DNA of 21,037 nt from Apostichopus californicus (GCA_020650975.1 JAIPMN010011938.1:674-21710), one strand, 5' to 3'. Positions 1 to 13,000 are shown, counted from the stretch's first letter. Numbers and translations are program-made. The notes: generated from the sequence alone by a model not told the origin.

Positions 1-920
1 CCCCCCCCCCCCCAAGAAAAAAAAATGTTACATGAATTTAGGATTTTTTTTTTTGACCACGAAACACAGCGTTCACTTACCTCATACATTCATGGTGTAC
101 CTTGTGAGTTGTGCAATACCACAACTTTTTTAATGAGGCTTGCTTGCAAATGCCAGCTCTGTATCTTCCCAAACTCATGTGTCATCCTTCTCTATTGATC
201 AGCTTGTATGCTGTATTAAATCTTTTTATATCATTATCATTGTAGGCAACATTTGATTAATTCTGAAATTTGTAAGCTAAATATGATTAAGAAAGATCTG
301 TAAGCTGAGTGAAAAAAAAGTCTATCTCTCTTGCCTGATATTATTGTGTATCATTTAAACATGGTAACTATGTCTTCCTCTGTATGCATCAGCAGTATAA
401 GCCTGAAGTTAGTATTGTTGTCAAATATAGACTAATGCAGAGAATAATTGACTGTTCAAATATTGCACAATAGTTTTGAATTTAGTCTCTCTTGCCTGTA
501 TTATTGTGTATCATTTAAACACGGTAATTATGTCTCCCTCTGTATACTTCAACAAGTATAAGCCTGGTGTTAGTATTGTTTTCAAATATAGACTAATGCA
601 GAGAATAATTGACTGTTCAAAGTTTGTACAACAGTAGTTTTGAAGGCTCAGATCGTTATCTCTTATAAAATACTATGGTTCCTTTGTAAAACATTGCTAT
701 ACATCCTTGGACATGTGTAGCAATTGGACCATTCTGCATGGTATTTTGCAATGGAATACCGGATTACTCCCTGTAATGTAAAGAGCAAGAAGAACAGAAG
801 TTTAACATAAAAAACATATAGATGATATTTCTGACAGAAATGTATGATGGGACGCTTACAGAAGGTTTAAACTAGAATTTTGTACCATCTTTTAGTCACC
901 TTTCTTTTGTTTTTGGTCAG
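1..920. other. Intron upstream of W1
   Basis: I found no convincing exon here. The segment is AT-rich, opens with 13 C residues and holds a two-copy tandem repeat (324-648). Its end provides the W1 acceptor. The upstream SPEF2 exons lie outside the window. Confidence 0.6.
324..648. repeat. Two-copy tandem duplication, about 161 bp
   Basis: Copy 1 starts near CTCTCTTGCCTG at about 325, copy 2 at about 487. They share long identical blocks such as TTATTGTGTATCATTTAAAC and ATAGACTAATGCAGAGAATA, with scattered substitutions and small indels. It has no coding potential. Confidence 0.9.
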
Positions 921-1078
921 GCTCCCCAAAGAGGAGTAAATCTCGTAGCAAGTCTCCAAAGAAGAGAACACCAACTCCGGAACCAGAGCCCGAACCGGAG
1001 CCACAGCCCCCTCCCGGCCCACCTCCTCCCCGTCCCGGAGACGAAGATTGGGCCTGGGTCGAGGCCAACATAGACCCA
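921..1078 (+). CDS. SPEF2: SPEF2 exon W1 (first exon in window)
   Basis: The acceptor is ...TTTTTGGTCAG ending at 920 and the donor is GTGAGTG at 1079. The first two bases finish a codon from an unseen upstream exon, then 52 codons follow. The N-terminal part is a basic Ser/Lys/Arg run (SKSRSKSPKK), followed by a Glu-Pro repeat (EPEPEPEP) and a polyproline stretch. It ends in the more conserved DEDWAWVEANIDP, which leads into W2. The low-complexity half is probably a flexible linker; the end is the part expected to align between species. One alternative frame is open on the minus strand (892-1101) but is only a shadow of the Glu-Pro repeat. Confidence 0.85.
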
Positions 1079-4000
1079 GTGAGTGAAATGTTCAATAGCA
1101 AAAAATTAGTTTAACTATTGTCTACCTCATAGTGTGTATGATGTAAAAATGATATTACTTGTTGCATAGAGATACATGCAGATACATGTGGGGGGCTGTA
1201 TGAATGATTCCCCAGCTAAGTATGGGAAAGCTCAGCACGATGCACATTGATTACCACAAATCACTCTTAGACTTGACAAGGGGCTGCTAAATTTACCCTA
1301 GAATATATAATGCTGGACTTGAGTATGCCGAAAGGTTGCATGCAGGCGGGATTTTGAGCAGGGCTACGGAGGGCCAGCTCTGGAATAGGGACAGTTATGT
1401 CACTGGGCACTCTATTGATGTCTCTTTTTCCATAGTAATATTATGAAAATAATTGTGCATTATTCTTAATTCAGTTTTAACTTTGCCCCCCCCCCCCCCC
1501 TAATATCACTGCACTGTGTTTGCCACAGTGGAATTTTAAATCCAGTTCGCAGGCTGCAATACTTAAAGTATGTAACAACTCCTGTGACAAGAACCATAAA
1601 ATGACATTAAAGGAGACACATATTAGTCTATGTGATAGAGATAACTGTCATGACCAACTTCCCCAAACAGCTTAGGAAAGACCTTATTCCATTTGGAAGA
1701 TTTCATAGATTTAGTGTTTTCTTTACTTGCATGACTACAGACTTGATCAAGTCGAAATATGACATCATCAATAGCGACATGTGCTTCAATCCCTTATGTT
1801 TTCTTTGTTTATTGCAATGGTTGTTGTCTGTCATGGAGGTGGGTTTTATGAAATCTGACATATTAAACCTCTCAATATGACCTAATGATGGTAGTAGACT
1901 TGATCAAGTCGAAATTATGACATCATCAAGCCACATGTTCTTCAATTCCTTATGTTTTTCTTAGTTTATTACAATGGTTGTTTTCTATAAATGCCGAATC
2001 TAACATATTGAGCCTCTAAACATGACTTAATGATGGCATCGGTCTCAGTGTCAACACTGTTAACATTCTACCCTCTTTTTAACTGTCTCCTCTGTTTGTT
2101 TCTTCTCACTATAGAACCTAGCCCATACCCTAGCACCGCTGTGGGAGAATACCGAACAGACCTACATATCCACCAACAAACACACGTTTAGGGACATCCG
2201 GACCGAGCGTGAGAACATCTACCATTACTTCTTCTACATTCGCAAAGAGTTTGAGGCCTATTTACGTCGCCCCGACAGCAAGCAGGAGTTCGTTTCCGCA
2301 TTCCAGAGAGAATACAACGAGATTGCGGAAGATATGCGAGAGGACGAGGAAACAAAGGCGGAACTCCATCAGAGAGTTCAGGTTAGTCCCTTGTGTGCCC
2401 TTCTCATATTATCGGGGCACTCTGTATTCGACTCGTCACCCTCATATATATCTGATCGGGGTGCAAGGTAACTCTCGGTCATTTTCCAAGTCCCGCCAAA
2501 GGAGATGGATGTAATGGTTTAGCCCTTTGACCTTTTGGTTGCAAACAGATTTGGGCAAGTACTCACTGCCTGATGGAGCAGTCTTAAACATTAATTGAAA
2601 GTCCAAATCTCCAAAAAATCAATTCACGTTGGCTAAATCGCTGTTGTGTTTGTTCATCAACAGACATTTATGGAGTCATCCCGATGTGAAATGATGCATT
2701 TAAGTTTGTTCAGTTGTAAAGCTGGCCTGACTCAACATGACTTGTCACTGTGGTGATCTAGATTTTCTTGTTATAGACGTCAAGAACTTTAGTTGTACAA
2801 CTGACCTCCGGTTCACTGAAGGACTGGTTTTACAACACTCAACGAGTGTTTTCTGTTAAGGAGCAGCTGTGCCTATTCAGTAAATGTTTCTCAGATTTAA
2901 CGAAACTGTTGTTTTCTTTGTAATCTCTACTAGGACTTGAAAGAGCAACTTTGGGAGATGTCAGACAATAGAAAGCAGGATGCAGAGAACGAGAGGCAGA
3001 AAGTGATGGAGGAGGGATGGTTAGAGGATAGACTAGGCTTCCTGACCAATAACTACCTCACCCTGATGCAAGTAAGTAGAAGAAAACAACAGAAAAACTA
3101 TAAGTACATCGTTGAGTTGATAAAAGATCAAGTATATTTTCCAGCATCATTTGAATAAACAGTCAAACAGTTAATCGAATGAAATGCATTACAATGGAAT
3201 TTCAATATTTATAGATTGGATATAGTATTTAAAATTATCCATAGACCAGTACGCTTTAATGATAGAATATGCATGCAAGCTACGACGTATAAATTTGTCG
3301 ATAAATGCGAAGTCAGAAAAAGAGATGAGACTCTTAAATATTGACAAAGCTAATTTCCATCTTAAAAATGAAGTTTTTTTGTCGTATAGTGTGAGGTGGA
3401 CAGGTACCAGGACACGTTGCGTCTTCTGAAGGACTATTACCAGGGCGTGGAGGGTAAGATACCGGAGGAGTACGACTGTCTCTTCACCCGTATCCCGCTG
3501 ATTGACCTCAGCACCAGCGCGAGGGTGGGCTCGGCAGCTAACATGAGTGTAGCTCCCAGCGAGAGCCAGACGAGGGCCGTGACACCGACCACTCCATCGG
3601 CCAAGGGGAAGAAGAGTAAGGAACCGCCTCAGACAGAGGGAGATGGAGATGAGATGGAGAAGAATCTAAAGTAAGTTCAATTTGACAGGTCTTGACATGT
3701 CATATTTCAAGAAAAAAAGATAAATTTGTAAAATGTATTATGTCAAATTTCTGGAATGCTCCCTTTAAAGCTAACTTGATAGTGTCTTACATCCCTCAGT
3801 TCAGGCTTAAAGATCTGCTTTATTGGCTCCAATTATAGCACGCTATAATAGCTAGTCGAGTTTTGTGATTACGTAATCGACATGCCACGGTCGTAAATGG
3901 ACCTCAGGCTCCACAGTAGCCAGCAAAGCTTCTTAACACCGTTAGGCTCTTTGTGTAACCACTGTGTGGAAAGATGGTTCATGTCTACAGTGTAGTTAAT

Positions 4001-7000
4001 CATACAGCGTTCACACAAAGACCCTCGTACAAGAAAAAATATGTGGCAGGCGTTGCAGACTAATTGGTAAAAAAGGTCAAATTTCAGAACATGTAAAACA
4101 CAGTCCATCTCTTGATTCTTTTAAGCACTCTCTCAAGACTCATCTGATGAAAGCTGTTTAATTAACTATTCAATGTTGCCCATTTCTTTTGCTTGCATTT
4201 TTGTCTTGTACTATGTTTACTGTTTTTTGTTTTGCTGTCGCACTGTTTGTGTCACTGCGCCATGAGCATCTTTTGTGACAGATACCCGCGCATTATTATT
4301 ATTATTAGTATTATTTACGACTAAGGCAGGTCGATTAAGTAATCTCAAACACCTTTTCCATGATAGCGTGCTATGGTTGGGAGCTATACAGCAGACCTTT
4401 TAAATGTTCATTGTTAATCCATTCCTTCATGAGTTTTAATAACTCAAGTGGAAACATGTTTAACTTTATAGTAGCAACAAAGCATCCCTTGGATGACAAT
4501 CAACATCTATTGTCCTTACATTGTAAGCATGTTCATGTTATTTGAGGCCATACAACTCTCTTGTATTCATATTGAGTTTTGTGTTGCGTATTAAGGAACT
4601 GACCTGATGTCCCAGTCTTAGACTAACTAGTCCTGCCACTTTAATTGGTATACCACAGATGTTTAAAAGGACTGATTTTATGGTCATTTACTTAGAACAA
4701 TTCTAAAATAGTTCCTCCACTTTTCGTATTTCTTCTGCTAGGATCCCTCTGGTGCCCAGACGTCCGACGTCCGCCGAGGGCTTCTTTCCGATCCAGACTC
4801 CCGCGGGAGACAAAGGGGGCGGCAAAGGTACCAAGAGCAGGGCCGGTAAGAAAGAGAAAGAGAAACTGGTCCCTACTGCCAGCATCGAAGAGGTATCAGA
4901 GAGTCCAGTACCCCCCATGGATCCTGATGAGAAGGTAAAATAACTTACCCGTAACAACCAACTCAAAGTCTTCAGTGTTTGGGGTCGCTGTGAAGACAGG
5001 CTTCTAAGGATTGGGTGTGGGTTGTTTGAGCATACAAACAGTACATATGCACAGGGAGAAAGATAAACAAAGAAAGAATGAGTACTGAATACACACATAG
5101 TATAGCAGTGTAGAAACCATCACTGAACGGTACAGAAAATACAATGTGTGTGAAGCCCTCTGTGACCATGATAGCAATGAAAATTACAGAAACACACAGA
5201 AAATATTTATACAGACGCTTACAAACAAGGTTGTCAATTGCAAAGTAGAAACCTATACAGAGCCTTATAGAGAAGTAGTAGAGAGCAAAGTAGAGACCTA
5301 TAACCATGTAGGCAGGTTGCAAGGAGATAAGGACAAGTCACATACAAACTCAGGACCACCGTGGTCGGGGTAAGCGCTAGTAACCGACCGAAGGATTCAG
5401 GATGGAAGTGTATGATGGAGATTTAGGCCTTACAGACACTTATAGGTGGGAAGCTATGACACTGAGCAAGATGAGAAATTGTTCAACATGACAGTGACAC
5501 TTGAAGAGATTAAAACAAACACAGAAATAGATGTAAGGTACAGGTAAATTCCAATGCTTAGGGAGTGTTAGCTCAGTGGTTAAAGCCGGTGCCTTTCAAT
5601 CATAAGGTCCCGAGTTCAAGTCACTCAAAGATAAATGTATGTCGTCCAGTTACAGAGTTGTTGACAATTGACAATTCATAATCATGGACATTAAATATGA
5701 ATCTAAGAGACTGACTTCGGTCAGCTTGCGGCTTTGATAAGCCAATGATGGCTTCTTCGCAAGTTCCTGCTTGCAGGAGGACCTACAATACATACATAAA
5801 TACATACCGAATGTTTAATAGTTGTACGCATCGCTGTTTTACTGTAGGTTGTAGGTAACTCCTCCCTGAGGCTGCTTTATCTGTTGGGAGTTTGGTATTT
5901 CTCATCTGGTTTGTTTTTCTCTTCTTTCTTTTTTTTTCATCAGCTCGTGTCCGATGCCTTTCTGTTTGGGCTGATGAAAGTATCAGAGTTGGTGAGTTCA
6001 TGCAATTTCATTTTTGAAATGTTTTCTTCTGTCAACACCTGACAAAAGCTTTAGAAGTTGAAAATATAACTTTGTTTTGTATTCTCGGCCGGGTAGGACT
6101 GTATGGAATGGAACAGAAAATTTATACAGTTGATTGAAGATTTTTGTTATTTTTCTCAAGTTTGACGTAGAGTGAACTCCCTCACCTTTTCACCAGGGAT
6201 TTTCACATTCTGCTTGATGATAAGCCTAAAATAAGAAAATAAAAAAATTATCTATTTTGTAAGGTGACTGAAATATTTTCATAGTCAAAAGAAAATGGGA
6301 AGTGGTTTATATCAAAGCAAGAAACAAAACAATGAACGAACGAACACAGCCAAAGAAATATCGATTCGTCTCATATCTTTTATTCTTGACTCTCTGTCCG
6401 AATATGGAAATCACAGAAATTTGGTAAAATGTTGTAGTAATAATGATCCATAATAGTTCTGTCTGTTTCTAACATTAGTTAGATAATATAAAACTAATGT
6501 AATAATTGGCAACGACCTTCGTTCTTGTCGTCATTATTCATATTTTGGTATTTGACAGTTGCTGTTTTATATATGTTATGAAGTTATGAATTTACAGCAT
6601 TCATAAAAAAAATCCATACTCCATCTCTAGGCCTACTACTTCCCTCTATATCCTAGATATTTCAAACGTATTACATTTCCTCCCAAATACAGACGTCTTT
6701 AAATCCATTAATCAGGCCCTTTAAACCGATGCAGCAAGTAAGTTGTTCATGTATCGGCATGTAATTTCATCTAGAAATTAAAATTATTCATGAAGAAAAG
6801 AAAGAATTTGGTAGATTTCCTCTTGCTTAGAAGCAAGGAGACCATCTGTCTATCTGTCTGTCTGTCTCTCTGTTTATTTTTCTGAATCACTGCATGATTT
6901 TATTATTTTGCTCTCTGCATGCCATGTAGTCTGAAGGTTTTCAGAAAGCTCTTATGGTGAGTAGAGATATCTAGATGAGGGAGTTTTTATCAGCACACAG

Positions 7001-10000
7001 ACCAGATTCATACAGAAATCTACTAGTCCATATATGCAAATGTCCATAAAGTCCGAAAAGTCCATATAGTCAAATGCTTACAATAGCAAAGTTTTCAATA
7101 TGTAAAGTTTTCAAAATGAAAGGAAAGAGAGAAACGTGTTTCAAATTTATCTGGCAGTGAGCATATAACGCTCATATATATTGCTAATTGGGGATTTAAA
7201 AAAAACAACCTCCCCTCCCTTTCCCACACCCTCTCTCCCTCCTCCCCCACCCCAATTATTTTATCCTACATCCCACCTTTACCCTCTTTGCAGTTTACAG
7301 CTTTCACCTCCTCAAAACTAGAGAAGTCAGAATATAAACCGTTCACCCCAATTTTATGGTGGAAATTCTGAATTTGGTGACTTGGGACCCAGTTTAATAT
7401 ACCAACCCCCCTCCATCTCTGTTACTGGCCTAGTAGTCTTTTCACACAATTTAATCATTGATGTATGAATTTGGTCTGTGTGATCAGTTGGATTGCTGTG
7501 TTTTTTTTCACTAACCACCCTCACAACATGTTAATTGTGGTCTGCTGTGTTTTGTAGTGTTAATAATATATATATTACATTGCCTTTGGTAGTGAAAGTG
7601 TAGAAAAGTTATGTTGTGTAAACTGTTTATCGGTTGTGTTACTAAAAGTGTTAATAAAAGTATGTATGGCAGATCAACAAAACAAGTAACGTTAATTAAG
7701 TACTTTAACCAAAAGTACAGAGGGAAGAGAGTCACATTGAACTAGGAAATGAAAGTATAGATAGCAGAAAAGATAATGAGGGAATTTAACTCTTGATACT
7801 TTTGGTTAATGATTGATGTTACTTTCCGTGCAATGAAAGAGTGGAAGGCAGCTTAGTGAATGCTAGATAGTCATGTTAAAAAGAGATGTGTAGGTTTGGT
7901 GAATAGAACACTGATATGTACACTGTAGGAGAGATGTGTAGGTTTAATCAATAGAACACTGATATGTACACTGTAGGAGAGATGTATAGGTTTGGTGAAT
8001 AGAAAAGCAATATGTATACTTTAGGAGAGATCTGTAGGTTTGATGAATAGAACAGCAATATGTATACTTTAGGAGAGATGTGCAGGTTTGATGAATAGAA
8101 CAGCAATATATACACTGTAGGAGAGATGTTTAGGTTTGGTGAATAGAACACCGATATGTACACTGTAGGAGAGATGTATAGGTTTGGTGAATAGAAAAGC
8201 AATATGTATACTTTAGGAGAGATATGTAGGTTTGATGAATAGAACAGCAATATGTATACTTTAGGAGAGATGTGCAGGTTTGATGAATAGAACAGCAATA
8301 TATACACTGTAGGAGAGATGTGTAGGTTTGGTGAATAGAACAGAGACATCCAAACAGAAATTTGGTCGTCTCGGGTGACCTGACGACTTTAAAAATTTGC
8401 CCTGAAGTATGGAAGAGAGCCTACTAGCCTAGTATTTCAACTTTAGGTAGTTGCATTTTATAAAATATGTTACAACTGTATGAAGCATGAAATGGAAGGG
8501 TAGAAATTTGATTAAAACTTTTATCAGTTGTGTCTAAATATCCTACCATTCATAAAATGAAAGTATGAAACACAGATCTATAGTTCCTTACTCGTCACCA
8601 AATCATAGACAATGCTGACTTTCAAACAACTCTGTGAGGAAGTGAAGTCAAGCAAACAAAAGTAACTAGTTTCAATTTGATAGGAACCCTTCAGTGATGA
8701 GAAATTAAAAACCAGTGACTAACCCCCCCTACCTAACAGTAATAATTCATTAACATTCATTAACATTCATTGAAACTGATGACACACCATATAGAGAGAT
8801 AGGCAGTGTTTGTTGGAAATGTCAGAGGTAGTGAAGTCTCACAAAAAGGGTTTGAATTTGATTGCTTGCAAAAGTCACATTTATCAGTCAAGGGACTGCT
8901 GACTGAGTTAATATGCCGGTAGGTACCATATAAGAAATGCACATTACACCTCTATATTAATACCATGCACTCACCGGCCTGAATGTAACATTTGTCAAGT
9001 TAACATTTCTGGGTAAGCCTGAATAAATTAATCCATAATTTATTTAACCCTACATTTGACAGTGACTCGATTTTGTTTCTGCAAAGACATTAACGAATAA
9101 ATGTAACATTTGTGCTGTGTGAGGGCTTCGAGCTAAATGCAGTCCACCCCAAAGATTTGTGTGGCTTGGTCGATTGAGGTCACCTTATATGGAACACTAA
9201 TATGGATGATAATTGTCTCACATGTGTCCCAATATGTCCCAATCATAAGGTCCCGAGTTTGAGTCACTCAAAGAGATTAATGTATGTCGTCCAGTTACAG
9301 AGTTGTTGACAATTGACAATTCATATGCATGGACGTTAAATATAATCTAAGAGACTGACTTCGGTCAGCTTGCGGCTTTGATAAGCCAATGATTGCTTCT
9401 TCGCGAGTTCCTGCTTGCAGAGGGATCTATAAATACATACATACATATATACATACATACATACACAGTGGCGGAGCGTCCATACAGTCAGGGGGGGCGA
9501 ATGCCCCCCCTGACGGACTCAAATGGACTGCTGGCGCCCTTTTCAGCTTTTTACCACTTTTTACTTATTCGCGATTATTGACTTTATTATTGCGCTCTCA
9601 TCTACTTATTGACATTTGTCACATTTTGTTGGTGTAATTTTCTGACAAAATGCTCTAACAGCGGTCTTGTGATGAAGCGCATGCACTTTCAACACCCATA
9701 TAAACTTCAGAGTTGTCACAAATGGCGATGACACCTATTTATTCTTCGTTTATCTGCAAATTAGCAAGGCCCGGAAAGGGTAATTTCCGGCGATCTAAAG
9801 AGTATCTTGACTCAAAACATTTTTCTCTACGCTCCGTGCCAACCTGTGATGGCGCTCCGCTTAGATAGTGTCGAAAGCGCCCCTACAGACCATTCTCGCC
9901 CCCTCTGACCAATACCCCTAGCTCCGCCACTGTACATACATATATGTTCTTGGTTATGATTCTTGATCATAAATGAGGTAATGATGGTTAATTGTCTTGA

Positions 10001-13000
10001 TTAACAGACTGCAGCTGAACTTGCTGCCAAGGAAGCTGAAGAAGCTGAGAAGGAAAAAGAAGCCGAGAAAGGAGGCAAAGGTGGCAAAGGAAAGGATGTT
10101 GGCAAGAAGAGAAGCAAGAGCAAATCCCCATCAGGTACTATTACATATACTGGTAGTGTAAGAGCAAATCCCCATCAGGTACTATTACATATACTGGTAG
10201 TGTAAGAGCAAATCCCCATCAGGTACTATTCCATATACTGGTAGTGTAAGAGTAAAATCCCCATCAGGTACTATTATATATACTGGTAGTGTAAGAGTAA
10301 ATCCCCATCAGGTACTATTCCATATACTGGTAGTGTAAGAGCAAATCCCCATCAGGTACTATTCCATATACTGGTAATGTAATGAGCAAATCCCCATCAG
10401 GTCCTATTACATATACTGGTAGTGTAAGAGCAAATCCCCATCAGGTACTATTACATAGACTGGTAGTGTAATGAGCAAATCCCCATCAGGTACTATTACA
10501 TAGACTGGTAGTGTAATGAGCAAATCCCCATCAGGTACTATTCCATATACTGGTAGTGTAAGAGAAAATCCCCATCAGGTACTATTATATATGCTGGTAG
10601 TGTAAGAGCAAATCCCCATCAGGTACTATTCCATATACTGGTAGTGTAAGAGTAAAATCCCCATCAGGTACTATTCCATATACTGGTAGTGTAATGAGCA
10701 AATCCCCATCAGGTACTATTACATATACTGGTAGTGTAAGAGTAAAATCCCCATCAGGTACTATTCCATATACTGGTAGTGTGAGAGCAAATCCCCATCA
10801 GGTACTATTCCATATACTGGTAGTGTAATGAGCAAATCCTCATCAGGTACTATACCAATATACTGGTAGTGTAAGAGTAAAATACCCATAAGGTATCATT
10901 AGTAATGCTTGTAGTGTCATGATGAAATCCCCATCATGTACCATCCTAGTACTTGTTGTATATGAGTCAAATACCCATAAGGTATCATTAGTAATACTAG
11001 TAGTATAATGGTGAAATCCCCATTAGGTACTATTCCAATATACTGGTAGTATAAGAATAAAATACCCATAAAGGTATCCTATGCTATCACTGGTAGTGTA
11101 ATGATCAAGTGCCCATCAAGCACTATTCAATGTACTGGTGGTTTAATGATTTAAAATACCCATAAGGTATCACTAGTAATACTGGTAGTATAGTGATCAA
11201 ATCCCCATCAGGTACCATTCCATATACTAGTAGTGTAAAAATAAAATACCCATAAGGTATCACTAGTAATACTAGTAGTATAATGATGAAATCGTCATCA
11301 GGTACTATTCCATATACTGATAGTTTAAGAATAAATTATCAAATGATCAAATCCCCAAATGATCAAATCCCCATCAGGTACTATTCCATATACTGGTAGT
11401 ACAAGAATAAAATACCCATAAAGGTATCCTATCCTATCACTGGTAGTATAATGATCAAGTCCTCATCAAGCACTATTCAATGTACTGGTGGTTTAATGAT
11501 GATAATAGTACTGTTATCATAAGTAGTAGAAATAATGGTATTAGTTATGGTACCATTTTCAATGCAACCTACCAATCAGCAGACAGATTCGGTTATGAAT
11601 ATATGCAGTTTCAAAGAGGATGTAAAATAGTCGTCATTTGTGAGTGTATATTCTGTTACTTCCTTATCTCTGTAGGCAAAAAGTCACCTTCTGGAAAGAA
11701 ATCCCCCGTAGGGAAGAAATCACCCAAGAAAGGAAAGAAGGCAGCCACACCGACACCACCTCCTACACCACCACCAGTGGGTGAGTCGTAGACTAAAACT
11801 CAGTTGTAATGAGTTGTAACGAGTCAATAGATTCCAAAAGTGAAATGACTTGACCCAAGATTTTTACCGTAGATAATACAGACTCAAGTCAGTGACTCCA
11901 CTTTAAGTCACAATATTTACTAGCTAAATGACTTGACTCAAACTTAACTTGGAGTGACTTTCTATGACTGTTCTCGTAAAGCAGCTTTTTATGTTCTGTC
12001 AGCCATTTTACCAAACTTTGCGAGTTTTTCCCAAAATAAGATTGCAAAAGAATCGCAATTAAGCCAGCTTTTTAAGTTCATTTAAAACAAAAGAAGATTA
12101 ATCAGTACATAATTTACTGACATTGTAAAAAGATTCAAGTACATAATGCAATTGAATTTTTTGGAAACATTTTCTACTTTTACGTTGAAAAGTTTGTTAT
12201 TTGCATTTTTTTAAAAAGAAACTTACTTAGTCAAGCTTCTATATGACCTGGATTTTGGATTTAAGTTTCAATTTGCTTTGTTTATAGTTTATTAATTCAT
12301 ATTATTTTAATCAAAACCCTGTTAAAAAGTGACTTCAAAATTTGTACAATGGGTTTTCTTTGGAAGTGACATGTTTTTTTGTGCAGCATATATTATTAAG
12401 TTCAAAATTTATGTTAGAGTAGGTTTTTATTCCTAATTTTTTTCTCCATTTTCAGCCGAGGTTTCCATGACGCCAGAACAACAAGAACTTCATGAGCGAA
12501 CAAAAAAGGAATATTTAGCAGCTATATCTCATGAGGGTATAGTGGACCTTATCATTATGCCAAAATAATGGGGTTTAAAATATCGTTGTATTTTGGTCGA
12601 AAGCAAATTTACTGTAAACAGTTTTGAAGCAAATTTATTGCATCATTGATAAAATTCAATATTATTCCCGTAGGACTCCCTAATTGTGGCACAGGTAAAG
12701 AATTCAATGAGATTATCTGGTATGTTTCATCACACCAGATGAAAAGTACTTTGGCTCTCACGTTTATTTGCAAATCACACATGAACAGAAGAAAAGTATC
12801 CTTGTGGGGGTGGGTATTTGGACAGGAAGAACAAGTTGATTTCAAAAATGAATCACATGTTTGTGGAGTCCTGATGCTAAGTAAATATTTAAACATATTC
12901 CTTTCAAAAACAAAATTTGCATATTTTTACTTTAAAGAAAATAGAATAAACATCAGATACTCGACGTAAATAAAGAAAGTCGAAAGAACGTGGGGTTGGG

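Noticed and set aside
892-1101. 69-codon minus-strand frame rich in Gly/Ser
   Set aside because: It is the complement of the Glu-Pro and polyproline coding part of W1 and has no features of its own.
5146-5373. Extra SPEF2 exon in the W5-W6 intron
   Set aside because: The frame is open but has no good acceptor and donor pair in phase, and W5 to W6 already join in phase 0.
5561-5632. A functional tRNA gene
   Set aside because: A and B boxes are visible but the B box is degenerate, the acceptor 3' strand is incomplete, the anticodon loop looks one base too long, and a SINE body with a second copy follows.
7948-8349. A 133-residue repeat protein gene on the minus strand
   Set aside because: The open frame follows from a 48-bp period; no promoter, splice site or conserved fold can be seen.
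9389-9637. Open frames over the SINE/hAT junction
   Set aside because: They begin in the SINE, cross the TACA tail and end in the MITE, so they are a by-product of nested insertions.
10116-11510. CRISPR array
   Set aside because: Units are head-to-tail without unique spacers, the period is that of a minisatellite, and the context is an animal intron.
12609-12969. Overlapping frames of about 100 codons on both strands
   Set aside because: They have no motif, no suitable splice sites and AT-rich intronic composition.
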